Assembly (NCBI RefSeq): GCF_000311725.1
Contig: NZ_HE978517.1
Location: 15,707-79,706 of the forward strand
Length of the DNA stretch: 64,000 nucleotides
Direction of reading: 5' to 3'
DNA from: Robertmurraya massiliosenegalensis JC6
Lineage (GTDB): Bacteria > Bacillota > Bacilli > Bacillales > Cytobacillaceae
The notes beneath the pieces were generated by a model, which did not search any database, was not told where the DNA came from, and saw only the letters and a list, made by a program, of their open reading frames with translations. The position numbers and the translations under genes are program-made. How positions within the stretch are numbered: position 1 is the stretch's first letter; every line of letters begins with the position of its first letter. Shown here piece after piece: positions 9,393 to 18,511 of this stretch.

Positions 9393-10769
9393 TTATTTTT
9401 GAAGCTTTTGCACAATTTCCTCCAGCTTCATGCCTCGGGATCCTTTTACTAAAATTAATGTTTGTGCATTTGTAACTTTCTTCAGTTTCTGCAACAATAC
9501 ATCTTTATCTAAAAAGGAGTGGACACGATCTTCAGGAAAGTTTCCCTTTGCCCCATCGGCAATGTACTCACCTAGTTTGCCATAGGTAAAAACATAATCG
9601 ATCTGGTCTGGGTTAATCTCTTGTCCCACGCCATAATGAAAGGAATTCTCTTCTGGTCCTAATTCCAACATATCTCCAAGGACAAGGATTTTCTGTTCAT
9701 ACCCTGATAAACTTGTGACTAATTCGATCGCTGCTTTCATAGAAGTTGGACTAGCATTATATGCATCGTTTATAACCTTTTCTCCGTTGCTGCCCTCGAC
9801 AAGTTCCATCCGCATATTCGTCACCTTTAACGTCGAGAAGGCTTCATTCATCTTTTCATAAGGAATGCCAAAATAATGAGCAACAAGCATACCAGCTAAC
9901 GCATTAAGAATATTATGGGTACCTAACACCGGAAGTTCAAACTCATATGGCAAACCATTTACTTTAAAATGGCTACCTGTATCTGTTTGCACAATGTCCA
10001 TCGGGTATAACGTATTATAGTCAAAGCGCCCAAATGTACTTTGTTGCGCATTCCCCTCAAAGCTCTTCAATCTTTCAAATAAAAGCGGCTCATCCCCATG
10101 ATAGACAATTAGACCATTATCCATTAACCCTTTAACGATCTCGAGCTTAGCATCGGCAATCCTTTCCCGTGAACCTAAATCTTGAAGATGCGCTTCTCCG
10201 ATATTCGTAATAATCACCGCAGATGGGCGCGCAAGTTTCGTTAAAAACTCGATTTCGCCAATGCTGCTCATACCCATTTCAAGAACTGCAATTTCCGTAT
10301 CTCCTTCTAGTCCCAGTATCGTTAATGGTAAGCCGATATGGTTGTTGAAATTCCCCTCGGTTTTTTGCACTTTGTACTTAAGTCCTAGAAGAGATGCTGT
10401 AATATCTTTTGTCGTTGTTTTTCCATTACTACCAGTAATGCCTACCACTTTAACATCCAGATCTGAACGATAGCTGCGCGCAAGCTCCTGTAGTGCTATA
10501 AGGGTATCTTCAACAACAATAATAGGTAAACCAAGAGGAGGGTTGGGCACATCTTTTTGCCACAACGCCGCTGCCGCTCCCTTGTTCAAAGCTTCTTCTA
10601 CAAAACGGTGACCATCAACCTGTTCCCCTTTAAATGGGACGAACAAGTTTCCCTTTTCTATTTTCCTTGTGTCAATCGTAACCCCATTGAACTCAACATG
10701 GGCAAACTGCTCAGGGTAATGGTCAATCCTTATCATTTTTTCTATCTGTTTAATCGTATTCCTGATCAC
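9393..10769 (-). CDS. murF: UDP-MurNAc-tripeptide--D-Ala-D-Ala ligase
   Basis: MurF adds the D-Ala-D-Ala dipeptide to UDP-MurNAc-tripeptide, the last cytoplasmic step of peptidoglycan precursor synthesis. It has the Mur ligase three-domain layout: an N-terminal UDP-binding domain, a central ATPase with GITGSNGKTTTKD, and a C-terminal domain starting near VINDAYNASPTS. The length of 458 residues is typical. I place the start at GTG 10769: GGAGG lies 9 bases upstream, while the TTG at 10778 directly abuts the site. ddl, which makes the substrate, lies 26 bases upstream on the same strand, so the two form an operon. Confidence 0.95.
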   Translation of the reverse strand: MIRNTIKQIEKMIRIDHYPEQFAHVEFNGVTIDTRKIEKGNLFVPFKGEQVDGHRFVEEALNKGAAAALWQKDVPNPPLGLPIIVVEDTLIALQELARSYRSDLDVKVVGITGSNGKTTTKDITASLLGLKYKVQKTEGNFNNHIGLPLTILGLEGDTEIAVLEMGMSSIGEIEFLTKLARPSAVIITNIGEAHLQDLGSRERIADAKLEIVKGLMDNGLIVYHGDEPLLFERLKSFEGNAQQSTFGRFDYNTLYPMDIVQTDTGSHFKVNGLPYEFELPVLGTHNILNALAGMLVAHYFGIPYEKMNEAFSTLKVTNMRMELVEGSNGEKVINDAYNASPTSMKAAIELVTSLSGYEQKILVLGDMLELGPEENSFHYGVGQEINPDQIDYVFTYGKLGEYIADGAKGNFPEDRVHSFLDKDVLLQKLKKVTNAQTLILVKGSRGMKLEEIVQKLQK

Positions 10770-10795
10770 AGACCGCAACCTCCAAATATTTTCAC

Positions 10796-11872
10796 TTAAA
10801 AGGAATATTTAATCTTTTGCTTTTCCTCGTATCTTTCTAATCCGAGCTCAACGAGACGTTCAATTAGCTGTGGATAGTCTACCCCTGTATGCTTCCATAG
10901 GAGCGGGAACATGCTAAAAGGTGTAAATCCCGGCATTGTATTCACTTCGTTAATGTACGCTTTGCCATCTTTTGTTAGGAAGAAGTCGGCCCGTACTAAC
11001 CCTGAACAATCAAGAGCTTTAAAAGCACGAATCGCTAGTTCTTGTAGCATTGCATACTCACTTTCTGTTAGTTCAGCAGGAATGACTAGTGCTGTATTGC
11101 CATCTTCATACTTGGCTTTATAATCATAGAATTCAACCTTTGGAATAATTTCACCAGCCACCGAACATATTGGTTTATCATTTCCTAAAACACCAAGCTC
11201 TACTTCTCTCGCTACGATGCCTTGTTCAATAATAATTTTTCGGTCAAACTGAAAAGCTTCTTCGAATGCCGCTGCCAACTGCTCACGATTGGAACATTTG
11301 CTAATCCCCACGCTTGAACCAAGATTAGCAGGCTTTACGAAACAAGGATAATCAATCTCTTCTTCAACAAGTGTATACGCTTTTTCCTGGTTGCTTTCCC
11401 ATTCGCTCCGGATAAACCAAACATAATTCACCTGCGGAAGCCCTGCCTGCGCAAAAATGTTTTTCATAATGACTTTATCCATTCCCGCTGAAGATGCCAG
11501 AACCCCATTTCCAACGTAAGGAAGATTTAATAATTCCAACAGCCCTTGAACAGTGCCATCTTCCCCATTTGGTCCGTGGAGGAGTGGAAAAACGACATCA
11601 TAAGAACCTTCATTTTGCTCAGCTTGAAAAAGAGTGGGTGCTAACGCGGTCGGTGGCAATGCTTCTCCTTGAGTAAATTGAAGCGAAGCTACATTTTCGA
11701 CCTTTCCAGTTAATAATGGTCCTTTAATCCATTCCCCATTTTCAGCAATATAGATTGGATGAATATCGAATTTATCATGATCTAACGCATTTATAACGGC
11801 AAGTGCTGTTTGTAAGGAAACCTTATGCTCTGCGGATTTCCCACCATACAATAACCCTAATTTTGTCTTCAT
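10796..11872 (-). CDS. ddl: D-alanine--D-alanine ligase
   Basis: An ATP-grasp ligase of 358 residues that joins two D-alanines. Family features are the N-terminal [15 protein letters not shown], the central glycine-rich [17 protein letters not shown] and the C-terminal EVNTMPGFT metal/phosphate site. Its product feeds MurF, encoded 26 bases downstream. The start is ATG at 11872, with GGAGG 8 bases before it; the ATG five codons upstream overlaps that site. 11873-12132 contains no other supported gene. Confidence 0.95.
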   Translation of the reverse strand: MKTKLGLLYGGKSAEHKVSLQTALAVINALDHDKFDIHPIYIAENGEWIKGPLLTGKVENVASLQFTQGEALPPTALAPTLFQAEQNEGSYDVVFPLLHGPNGEDGTVQGLLELLNLPYVGNGVLASSAGMDKVIMKNIFAQAGLPQVNYVWFIRSEWESNQEKAYTLVEEEIDYPCFVKPANLGSSVGISKCSNREQLAAAFEEAFQFDRKIIIEQGIVAREVELGVLGNDKPICSVAGEIIPKVEFYDYKAKYEDGNTALVIPAELTESEYAMLQELAIRAFKALDCSGLVRADFFLTKDGKAYINEVNTMPGFTPFSMFPLLWKHTGVDYPQLIERLVELGLERYEEKQKIKYSF

Positions 11873-12132
11873 CGGACGTTCCTCCATTTTTGAGCTTAAA
11901 CTTTAGCCCTTCTTTACTTATATCTTCTACAAACCCTTCTCTATTTTATCACTTAATCGAAAAAGGACGAGGGTAAGAAGAAATATTTTTAAGCGTTTTT
12001 TATCTTCATTCTTATATGTATGAAAACAAGTGCTTGCTTTAAACCAATTATACAATCTTCTAGGGCCCAGAACCTTATACAATAGTTCGAATACATTGAA
12101 TAATTTAATTTTACTGAAATAATATTTTCCTC

Positions 12133-12161
12133 TTAACAGATCAAATAAAAGCATGTATAAT
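12133..12161 (+). promoter_or_regulatory. Sigma-A promoter of the DAACS symporter gene
   Basis: TTAACA (12133-12138), a 17-base spacer and TATAAT (12156-12161), 44 bases before the ATG. Five of six -35 bases and all six -10 bases match. Confidence 0.8.
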
Positions 12162-12204
12162 CAATCCATCTTACAAAAACATTTGTATTTCTAAGGAGGA
12201 CACA

Positions 12205-13395
12205 ATGAAAAAGCTCGGACTTTTACCCCGGATTATTCTCGCCATCGGTCTTGGTATAGGAATTGGCTTCATCTCACCTGAATGGCTTATTAAGACTTTT
12301 GCCACTTTTAATGGTTTATTTGGCAACTTTCTCGGCTTTGCTATTCCCTTAATCATCATTGGTTTCATCGCTCCTGGTATTGGTACGATGGGTCGGGGAG
12401 CAGGGAAACTTCTTGGCACGACTGCCGGATTGGCATATGGTTCTACTATTTTAGCTGGTTTCTTAGCCTTTTTAGCTGCTACAAATCTTTATCCAAGCCT
12501 TTTAAAAAACCAGTCCTTAACAGCATTTGAAAATCCTGAAGAGGCTTTATTGTCTGGCTATTTCCAAGTTGAAATGCCACCCATTATGGGTGTTATGACC
12601 GCATTGCTACTCGCCTTCGTCCTAGGACTGGGAATGGCTGCGATTAAAAATAATTCATTGCTTCATGTCATGAACGACTTCCGCTCTATTGTTGAAAAAC
12701 TAATTGAAAAAGTTATTATTCCATTGCTTCCAATTCACATTTTCGGGATTTTTGCCAATATGACTTATGGAGGTCAGGTTGGCGCAATTATGAGTGTGTT
12801 TGCAAAAGTGTTTGTCATGATCATTGCGCTTCATATTATTTACTTATTGATACAATATTCAGTAGCAGGTACGGTCTCTAAACAAAATCCTTTAAGATTA
12901 TTAAAAGAAATGACGCCTGCCTATTTTACAGCACTTGGAACACAATCTTCAGCTTCAACGATTCCCGTCACCTTAATGCATGCCAAAAAAATAGGTGCAC
13001 GTTCAAAAATTGCTGATTTTTCTATACCATTGCTGGCAACGATTCATTTATCTGGGAGCACGATCACCCTTGTTAGCTGCGCAATTGCTGTCATGATGCT
13101 CCAAGGACAAGTAATTACTTTTGCAGCAATCCTTCCATTTATTTTAATGCTGGGGGTCACAATGATCGCTGCTCCAGGAGTTCCTGGGGGAGCCGTTATG
13201 GCTGCACTTGGCTTATTAGAAACGATGCTAGGCTTCGATTCCATGATGCTCTCTCTCATGATCGCTCTATATTTAGCGCAAGACAGTTTTGGTACAGCAT
13301 GTAATGTCACTGGGGACGGTGCTTTAACTGTCATTGCTGATAAAATGTCAGGTAAACACGACTCGCTTGGACAAACAGTAGAAAAAGCTAGCTAA
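12205..13395 (+). CDS. Dicarboxylate/amino acid:cation symporter (DAACS)
   Basis: A 396-residue inner-membrane symporter of the glutamate transporter fold. Several hydrophobic helices are followed by the serine-rich hairpin region (TQSSASTIPVT, near residue 248), the ATIHLSGSTIT segment and the C-terminal AAPGVPGGA and DSFGTACNVTGDGA motifs that form the substrate and cation site. These proteins couple uptake of glutamate, aspartate, C4-dicarboxylates or serine/threonine to Na+ or H+. The substrate cannot be told from the sequence. AAGGAGG lies 6-7 bases before the ATG. The gene is monocistronic, with a good promoter and a strong terminator. Confidence 0.9.
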   Translation: MKKLGLLPRIILAIGLGIGIGFISPEWLIKTFATFNGLFGNFLGFAIPLIIIGFIAPGIGTMGRGAGKLLGTTAGLAYGSTILAGFLAFLAATNLYPSLLKNQSLTAFENPEEALLSGYFQVEMPPIMGVMTALLLAFVLGLGMAAIKNNSLLHVMNDFRSIVEKLIEKVIIPLLPIHIFGIFANMTYGGQVGAIMSVFAKVFVMIIALHIIYLLIQYSVAGTVSKQNPLRLLKEMTPAYFTALGTQSSASTIPVTLMHAKKIGARSKIADFSIPLLATIHLSGSTITLVSCAIAVMMLQGQVITFAAILPFILMLGVTMIAAPGVPGGAVMAALGLLETMLGFDSMMLSLMIALYLAQDSFGTACNVTGDGALTVIADKMSGKHDSLGQTVEKAS

Positions 13396-13408
13396 TAAAA
13401 ACGCAGGC

Positions 13409-13465
13409 GATACACGATAACGATCGGTTCAAACCGTTATCGTGTATCAGATCTGTGTTTTTTTT
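13409..13465 (+). terminator. Strong intrinsic terminator of the DAACS gene
   Basis: A perfect 14-bp stem (GATACACGATAACG, 13409-13422, with 13435-13448) is followed by ATCTGTG and eight T residues. Confidence 0.92.
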
Positions 13466-13551
13466 GCATATTAAAAAATCAATATTCTTGAGTTTTATGT
13501 TACATAATTATATAATTAAACTAGATTGTGTAACATTAGAGAAAGGAAGAA

Positions 13552-14115
13552 ATGATGAATACCGTTGATGCGATTAAAAATCTTTCTCAAATTAACAAGA
13601 TGAAAGAATATTTAAAAACTCGCTCCACTCGCGATTACTGCCTATTCCTACTCGGAATCAATACAGGAATTCGAATTAATGAGTTGATACATCTTCGTGT
13701 CAGTGATGTCATGACCGCAGACGAAAAGGTGCGTGATTTCCTCGATTCCGCTGCTTATGCAAATCCTCCTGTCTATTTTAATAGAATGGTGCGTGAAGCC
13801 ATTCAAGATTGCATTCACTCAGAAGGACTCGAACATGATGATTATCTGTTTAAATCAAAAAAAACAATGAGTCCTATTTCGCGACAACAAGCCTATCGAA
13901 TTATTAGTGAGGCGGCGAGGTATTCTGGAATAGAGGGCGCAATTGGCACCACCACTTTGAGAAAAACGTTTGGATATCATGCCTATCAAAAAGGGATTGC
14001 GATCTCATTGATTCAAAAAAGACTACAACAATCTACCCCTTCTGAGACGATTCAATTTATCGGATTGGCGAATGAAAGACATTCCCTTCCTATTATTCTC
14101 GATGTAAATCTTTAA
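13552..14115 (+). CDS. Degenerate tyrosine recombinase-like protein
   Basis: A 187-residue protein made only of a tyrosine-recombinase catalytic-type domain, without the arm-binding N-terminus. Arg I is present in the NTGIRINELIHLRVSDV segment (near residue 45) and Arg II in TTTLRKTFGYHAYQKG (near 145), where the usual preceding His is Thr. At the position of the nucleophilic Tyr (family pattern TxxYxx) the sequence is ETIQFIG, so Tyr is replaced by Phe (TTT; TAT would be one base away). The beta-hairpin with the catalytic Lys is also poorly conserved. It probably cannot cleave DNA in the normal way and may be a decayed or repurposed binding protein. A weak AAAGGAAG site precedes the ATG. Confidence 0.75.
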   Translation: MMNTVDAIKNLSQINKMKEYLKTRSTRDYCLFLLGINTGIRINELIHLRVSDVMTADEKVRDFLDSAAYANPPVYFNRMVREAIQDCIHSEGLEHDDYLFKSKKTMSPISRQQAYRIISEAARYSGIEGAIGTTTLRKTFGYHAYQKGIAISLIQKRLQQSTPSETIQFIGLANERHSLPIILDVNL

Positions 14116-14162
14116 CATAACTCTAATATAATTTAGATTCGCTTAGAAAGAGAGCTGATATT

Positions 14163-15659
14163 ATGACAATAACGGATTCATTTGTACTACTTGCAGCTAC
14201 CTTTTTGATTGTCGGTGTGTTAACGACGAAGTTCTCCTCCCGTCTAGGTGTTCCTTCCCTCGTGCTCTTTATTATGGTTGGGATTATTATGGGCAGTGAT
14301 GTATTAGGAATTATTTATTTTGATAACGCTCAAATTGCCCAAATGATCGGAATTTTAGCTCTTATTATTATCCTATTTGAGGGCGGAATTCAAACCAGTT
14401 GGAAATCTGTAAAAAGCGTGATGGTCCCATCCCTTTCCCTTGCAACTTTAGGGGTTTTGCTCACATCGGGAATTGTTGCTGTTGCAGCAAAGTTCATTCT
14501 AGACATCGGATGGCTACAATCGATCCTCTTTGGTGCTATCGTCGGTTCAACTGATGCAGCTGCTGTATTTGCTGTCTTAAAAGGACAAAATATTAAACCA
14601 AAAATCTCTGCTACATTAGAAGCAGAGTCTGGCTCCAACGATCCAATGGCCGTACTATTAACCATCTCTGCAATCGAACTAATTATGAACCCAAATGCGA
14701 ATGTTTTTGGCATGATCGGTCTATTTATCGTACAGATTGTCGTTGGTCTTCTCCTTGGATTGGTTTTTGGAAAACTAGCTGTTTTTGCCCTAAATCGGAT
14801 TAACCTCGATTCCAGTGGACTGTATCCGGTGTTTGCCATCGCCTTCGCCTTACTAACATACGGATTTACCGCCTTTTTAAATGGAAGTGGCTTACTTGCC
14901 GTTTATATCGCAGCCATTATAATTGGGAATGCAGAAACAATCGCTTATAAGCATTCGATTTTTCGTTTTTCAGAAGGGTTTGCTTGGATGATGCAAATCT
15001 TAATGTTTGTCATCTTAGGATTACTCGTATTCCCTTCCCATCTTTTCACATGGGATATCCTTTTTAAAGGATTGATTATGTCGCTCATTCTCATGTTGGT
15101 TGCAAGACCCATCGCCGTGTATCTCTCCACATTAAAAATGGGATACACTAGAAATGAAGTCATTTTTCTGTCTTGGGCAGGACTAAAAGGTGCTGTACCA
15201 ATCGTGTTAGCAACATATCCTCTTTTAGCTGAAGTGGATGGAAGCAGCCTCATTTTTAACGTCGTATTCTTCGTTGTGTTAACAAGCTGTCTTATTCACG
15301 GCTCAACGATTACAATCTTAGCGAAAAAGCTAGGACTAACCGGTCCGAAAAAGACGACCCCAATGCATACGTTAGAGCTTGTATCACTTGGAAAAGCTGA
15401 CGCAGAAATGTTGGAGTACGAGATTGAGGATGACGCAGAAGTAGTAGGAGAGACTCTAATTGACATTCCTTTCCCAGAAGGTGCACTCGTCAATGCCATT
15501 ATTCGTAATGATAAGCTTGTTACGCCTACAGGAAATACCGTTATTGAAGCTGGAGATTTCTTATATGTATTAACCTCAAGGAAAAACACGAATAAAATAA
15601 AGAAACTATTAGAAAAGAAAAAAATACAAGAAAAAGTAATCGAAATTGAAACGGTTTAA
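14163..15659 (+). CDS. CPA1 family K+(Na+)/H+ antiporter with TrkA-C domain
   Basis: A 498-residue antiporter. About 12-13 transmembrane helices (residues 5-390) contain the conserved GAIVGSTDAAAVFA and ESGSNDP motifs of NhaP/CvrA-type exchangers, whose acidic residues carry the ions. From about residue 405 there is a cytoplasmic TrkA-C (RCK_C) domain, which usually binds nucleotides or other regulators. It most resembles the NhaP2/CvrA subgroup, which exchanges K+ or Na+ for H+; the ion preference is inferred. The ribosome site (AGAAAGAGAG) is weak. It is separated from the recombinase-like gene by 47 bases and may be co-transcribed with it. Confidence 0.88.
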   Translation: MTITDSFVLLAATFLIVGVLTTKFSSRLGVPSLVLFIMVGIIMGSDVLGIIYFDNAQIAQMIGILALIIILFEGGIQTSWKSVKSVMVPSLSLATLGVLLTSGIVAVAAKFILDIGWLQSILFGAIVGSTDAAAVFAVLKGQNIKPKISATLEAESGSNDPMAVLLTISAIELIMNPNANVFGMIGLFIVQIVVGLLLGLVFGKLAVFALNRINLDSSGLYPVFAIAFALLTYGFTAFLNGSGLLAVYIAAIIIGNAETIAYKHSIFRFSEGFAWMMQILMFVILGLLVFPSHLFTWDILFKGLIMSLILMLVARPIAVYLSTLKMGYTRNEVIFLSWAGLKGAVPIVLATYPLLAEVDGSSLIFNVVFFVVLTSCLIHGSTITILAKKLGLTGPKKTTPMHTLELVSLGKADAEMLEYEIEDDAEVVGETLIDIPFPEGALVNAIIRNDKLVTPTGNTVIEAGDFLYVLTSRKNTNKIKKLLEKKKIQEKVIEIETV

Positions 15660-15667
15660 GAATTAAA

Positions 15668-15718
15668 AAATCCTCTATGAAAAATGTTCATCCAACCAAT
15701 ATTTTTCATAGAGGATTT
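15668..15718. terminator. Bidirectional terminator (antiporter / B12 operon)
   Basis: A perfect 18-bp stem: AAATCCTCTATGAAAAAT at 15668-15685 with its complement at 15701-15718. It closes the antiporter gene (plus) and the long B12 operon (minus), whose last stop codon is 5 bases away. Confidence 0.9.
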
Positions 15719-15722
15719 CCAT

Positions 15723-16349
15723 TTATTTTTCATCAAGACGAACTGCTTCTTTATGAGTAATATCCCCCTCAAGCACTAATGACCTTTTACCTTCAACCAG
15801 TTTGACTATACTTAAGCTTGTTCCCTCAATATAAGGAGGTTCCCAAACACGATCTAATGAGCGTTCTTTCAAGATGGTCTGCAGCACTTTAATCACGACG
15901 CCATGTGTGACAATGAGTATATGACCAGTTGGATGCTTTAACTCCAGATCCATTAACACAGACTCTATCCTTCTCTTTACATTTTCAAAAGATTCACCCG
16001 TCCCTTTGAAAAGAGTTGGCTTCTCTTGATAGAAATGAAAAAGCTCGGGCTCAGACTGTTGAATTTCGAGAGTTGTTCGACCTTCCCAAGATCCCAAATG
16101 AATTTCCATTAGCCTTTCATCTGTCTTTAAAGGTACCATCCTATCTTCCATAATCAATTTTGCAGTCTCAACAGTGCGCTTACTCGGACTTGCATAGACG
16201 ACATCAAAATCTATAGTAGAAAGCCTTTTTCCTAACAGTTTCGCATCGCGAATTCCATTTTCGGTTAAATCGGAGTTCAGTCTCCCCTGTAAACGATTTT
16301 CCACATTCCATCTTGTTTCCCCATGTCTTGTAAAAAATAATTGTAGCAC
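15723..16349 (-). CDS. Histidine phosphatase, last gene of the B12 operon
   Basis: A 208-residue member of the histidine phosphatase (phosphoglycerate mutase-like) superfamily. The phospho-acceptor His is in FTRHGETRWN near the N-terminus, the acid Glu in the segment MEIHLGSWEGR, and the second His in IVTHGVVIK. It is the distal gene of the cobalamin operon, 12 bases after cblS. Either it is a second alpha-ribazole-phosphate phosphatase besides CobC, or a general phosphatase similar to Bacillus PhoE. The operon context supports a role in nucleotide-loop salvage; that is inference. The adjacent terminator ends the operon. Confidence 0.8.
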   Translation of the reverse strand: MLQLFFTRHGETRWNVENRLQGRLNSDLTENGIRDAKLLGKRLSTIDFDVVYASPSKRTVETAKLIMEDRMVPLKTDERLMEIHLGSWEGRTTLEIQQSEPELFHFYQEKPTLFKGTGESFENVKRRIESVLMDLELKHPTGHILIVTHGVVIKVLQTILKERSLDRVWEPPYIEGTSLSIVKLVEGKRSLVLEGDITHKEAVRLDEK

Positions 16350-16361
16350 TCTTTCTCCTCC

Positions 16362-17039
16362 TCATTGTAAAGGATGAAAATATCCTCCGGACAATTGTGC
16401 AAGTTCGCTTTCTTTTTCTTTTCGATAAAGGAGCAAAAAGCTTGTCGCAGGACCTCCTGATTTCTGAAAATCAATGTCACGAGATGCTTTTATTAGATTC
16501 AATCTTTGTAGTTCGTAAGCAATCCCTTTCGAACCAACTGGCCAAACCGTAACATCCTCTCTCAAACTTAGCTGGTAAAAAAGAGAGAGTGGAGCCACTT
16601 GATGAGCAAAAACCATGACTTCATTTCCTACTAACGGGAGACCTATTAAAGCAACCTCTGGGGATTCTATCATTCTATTCGTACTTGTTCTCATGCCAAT
16701 AACGTTCAAACCAACAGCTGATTGCAGCAGAGGAAAATTACTTTCTGTGCTCCCAGTTATGTTCATATCAGCCATTTTTAATTCATCGATCCCCTTTTGA
16801 ACGCCAGATACGAGCCCATCCCATTCTTGTTCACCACAAAAATTTTGTATCGTCACAGCAATCGGTCTAGCTCCAGCAGCCAAGCAGTCCATCACTGCTA
16901 CTCGAAAAGAAAAATAGCCGACTGTATCATAGCTAACTTTCACATGATCTCGTTCTTTCAAACCAATCCCACCACTATTATCGGTTGTGATCACAAGGGA
17001 GTCTTTATCATCAATGGGAATGATCAGCGCATCCCTCAT
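16362..17039 (-). CDS. cblS: Alpha-ribazole kinase CblS
   Basis: A 225-residue protein of the PurM/AIR-synthase-like ATP-binding type (NSGGIGLKERD near the N-terminus, VMDCLAAGARPIAVT near residue 55). This combination next to an ECF-type S component in a B12 operon matches CblS, described in Listeria and Geobacillus as the kinase that converts alpha-ribazole to alpha-ribazole phosphate, the substrate of CobS. It overlaps cblT by 4 bases, so translation is coupled. No cobT-type phosphoribosyltransferase gene is seen in the operon, so salvage of the preformed nucleoside is the likely source of the lower ligand. Identification rests on motif and context. Confidence 0.8.
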   Translation of the reverse strand: MRDALIIPIDDKDSLVITTDNSGGIGLKERDHVKVSYDTVGYFSFRVAVMDCLAAGARPIAVTIQNFCGEQEWDGLVSGVQKGIDELKMADMNITGSTESNFPLLQSAVGLNVIGMRTSTNRMIESPEVALIGLPLVGNEVMVFAHQVAPLSLFYQLSLREDVTVWPVGSKGIAYELQRLNLIKASRDIDFQKSGGPATSFLLLYRKEKESELAQLSGGYFHPLQ

Positions 17040-17524
17040 CCCTTCACCGTTCCTTTTTCATATGCCCCTTTAAAGATGGGACTTAATCTAGGGATGAGTA
17101 ATAGAGCCACCACTGTATTGATGACAGACCCGATCAATAAAGAAGGAAGGAGTGCCGTGTAAAATGGGATTCCGTAGAAATATATAAATGGCAACGGTGC
17201 AAGAATCGCGTTACCAAAGACAAAAAAGGCACTAGCTAACCACTTTCTTTTCCATAAATGAGCAAAACAAAAAACAAGAATCCCCATTTCTACGGCTACT
17301 ATGAAGTGGAGTGGCCCCATCATCATTCCTCCTAAAAGAGCGGAGACGATATGACCAAGTGCAGCTACAATCGCACCTGGAACCCCACCAAAAAAAGTAG
17401 CAGCTAGTAAAGCTGGAAAAGCATCTAACGCCACACTGCCAGTAATCGCAGGAATTTTTATACTCGCACCAACAACAGATAAACCAATAAAAACAGCGAG
17501 GAGACTAATCTTCCTTCCGTTCAT
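17036..17524 (-). CDS. cblT: Alpha-ribazole transporter CblT (ECF S component)
   Basis: A 162-residue membrane protein with about five to six helices and the layout of an ECF-transporter substrate-binding (S) component. CblT is known to import alpha-ribazole and is genetically linked to CblS, encoded next to it. I chose the ATG at 17524, with GAGGAGG upstream, rather than the longer frame. The gene overlaps pduO by 20 bases and cblS by 4 bases. Shared ECF energising subunits (EcfA/A'/T) would be encoded elsewhere. Confidence 0.8.
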   Translation of the reverse strand: MNGRKISLLAVFIGLSVVGASIKIPAITGSVALDAFPALLAATFFGGVPGAIVAALGHIVSALLGGMMMGPLHFIVAVEMGILVFCFAHLWKRKWLASAFFVFGNAILAPLPFIYFYGIPFYTALLPSLLIGSVINTVVALLLIPRLSPIFKGAYEKGTVKG

Positions 17525-18098
17525 CTTTTCGTTTTCCTCCTCTAAATACATTGGCACTTCGAATGTATTCCACATCCTTCACATTCAGGCGAAAATTAAT
17601 CACACGGGCTAAACCAAAGAAGTAATCGGAGAGACGATTTAAGTATTGGAGACATACGATCGGTGTCGTATCATCGGATTTCAGTAAACTAACGACTTGA
17701 CGCTCAGCTCTTCTCGTTACGGTTCTGGCAATGTGGATCGTCGCAGAAGCTTTCGCCCCACCTGGTAAAATAAACCGTTCAAGTTCAGGTGCCTCATCAA
17801 TTAGTTCATCAATTCTGCTTTCTAAATACGTAATTGCTTCCTCGGTTAATTTTGGTTGACGCTTTTTTGTTATGTTGGCTAAGTCGCCACCGCAATCAAA
17901 TAATTCATGCTGTATTTTCTCTAAATCTGCGAGAACATCTTTAAACAACTCTTCATCCAATTCCGTTACAGCCTGCCCAACAAAGCAATTTACTTCATCT
18001 ACTGTTCCATATGCTTCAACACGAATATCATCCTTATCCACTCTGCCACCAATAATACTGGTTTGCCCTTTATCACCTGTTTTCGTATACAGTCTCAT
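17505..18098 (-). CDS. pduO: ATP:cob(I)alamin adenosyltransferase, PduO type
   Basis: A 197-residue PduO/MMAB-type enzyme that transfers the 5'-deoxyadenosyl group of ATP to cob(I)alamin or cobinamide. The N-terminal ATP-binding segment KTGDKGQTSIIGG and the helix region RRAERQVVSLL with Asn/Arg residues are characteristic. The B. subtilis equivalent is YvqK. It starts 4 bases inside the end of the CobU-like gene and overlaps cblT. In this operon it adenosylates imported corrinoids before the CobU step. Confidence 0.92.
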   Translation of the reverse strand: MRLYTKTGDKGQTSIIGGRVDKDDIRVEAYGTVDEVNCFVGQAVTELDEELFKDVLADLEKIQHELFDCGGDLANITKKRQPKLTEEAITYLESRIDELIDEAPELERFILPGGAKASATIHIARTVTRRAERQVVSLLKSDDTTPIVCLQYLNRLSDYFFGLARVINFRLNVKDVEYIRSANVFRGGKRKDERKED

Positions 18099-18511
18099 TG
18101 TACTTCCTCCTTAATCGTTTGATTAATGCCGTACCAAATCACATCTACTTGCTTACATAAAGCCACCAAATCTTGATACACCCAACCTGTTCGGTCACGC
18201 CAATCGCGATGTTCTTTTTCAATCGGAACAATTCCTTTCGAAATATCTGTTCCGATGAAAATGACATAGCGGGATGAGTCTACTTGCTCCCACTCTAACC
18301 ACTTCTCAAGTACTTTCGTCCATTCTTCTCGACTATTAGCACTTGCCTTTACCCACTGCTCCATTCCTTCTAAAACAACGACTGGTGCCTCAGCTTCCTC
18401 GGGGAATGATTCTGATTCTCCGCTGTATGCTGAAATCCATTTTGCTTCAGGGAATTTGGTTCTTACCCATTTGCTTTTTCCGTTAAAGGCACCTCCCGTA
18501 ACGAAATGCAT
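18095..18511 (-). CDS. Short CobU-like P-loop protein
   Basis: A 138-residue protein with a P-loop GGAFNGKS at the N-terminus and a C-terminal segment (GTDISKGIVP... then RDWRDRTGWVYQDL) that resembles the EVGxGIVP...RxFRDxxGxxNQ motif of CobU. Compared with full CobU (about 180 residues) the middle is shorter and the segment with the guanylyl-accepting His is absent. The complete CobU at 21336-21881 keeps that His but has a degenerate version of the C-terminal motif. It may therefore be a partner or a kinase-only version; this is inference. AGGAGGGG lies upstream of the ATG. It overlaps cobC by 49 bases. Confidence 0.7.
   Translation of the reverse strand: MHFVTGGAFNGKSKWVRTKFPEAKWISAYSGESESFPEEAEAPVVVLEGMEQWVKASANSREEWTKVLEKWLEWEQVDSSRYVIFIGTDISKGIVPIEKEHRDWRDRTGWVYQDLVALCKQVDVIWYGINQTIKEEVQ

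Noticed and set aside
11927-12154. Possible 75-residue gene on the minus strand
   Set aside because: No ribosome site, AT-rich composition, and it lies over the promoter region of the DAACS gene.
16277-16480. Open frame between the phosphatase and cblS
   Set aside because: It overlaps two well-supported genes in another frame and has no ribosome site.
18463-18511. The 49-base overlap of cobC and the CobU-like gene as a frameshift fusion
   Set aside because: Both genes have full domains and own start signals; the overlap is typical of this compact operon.
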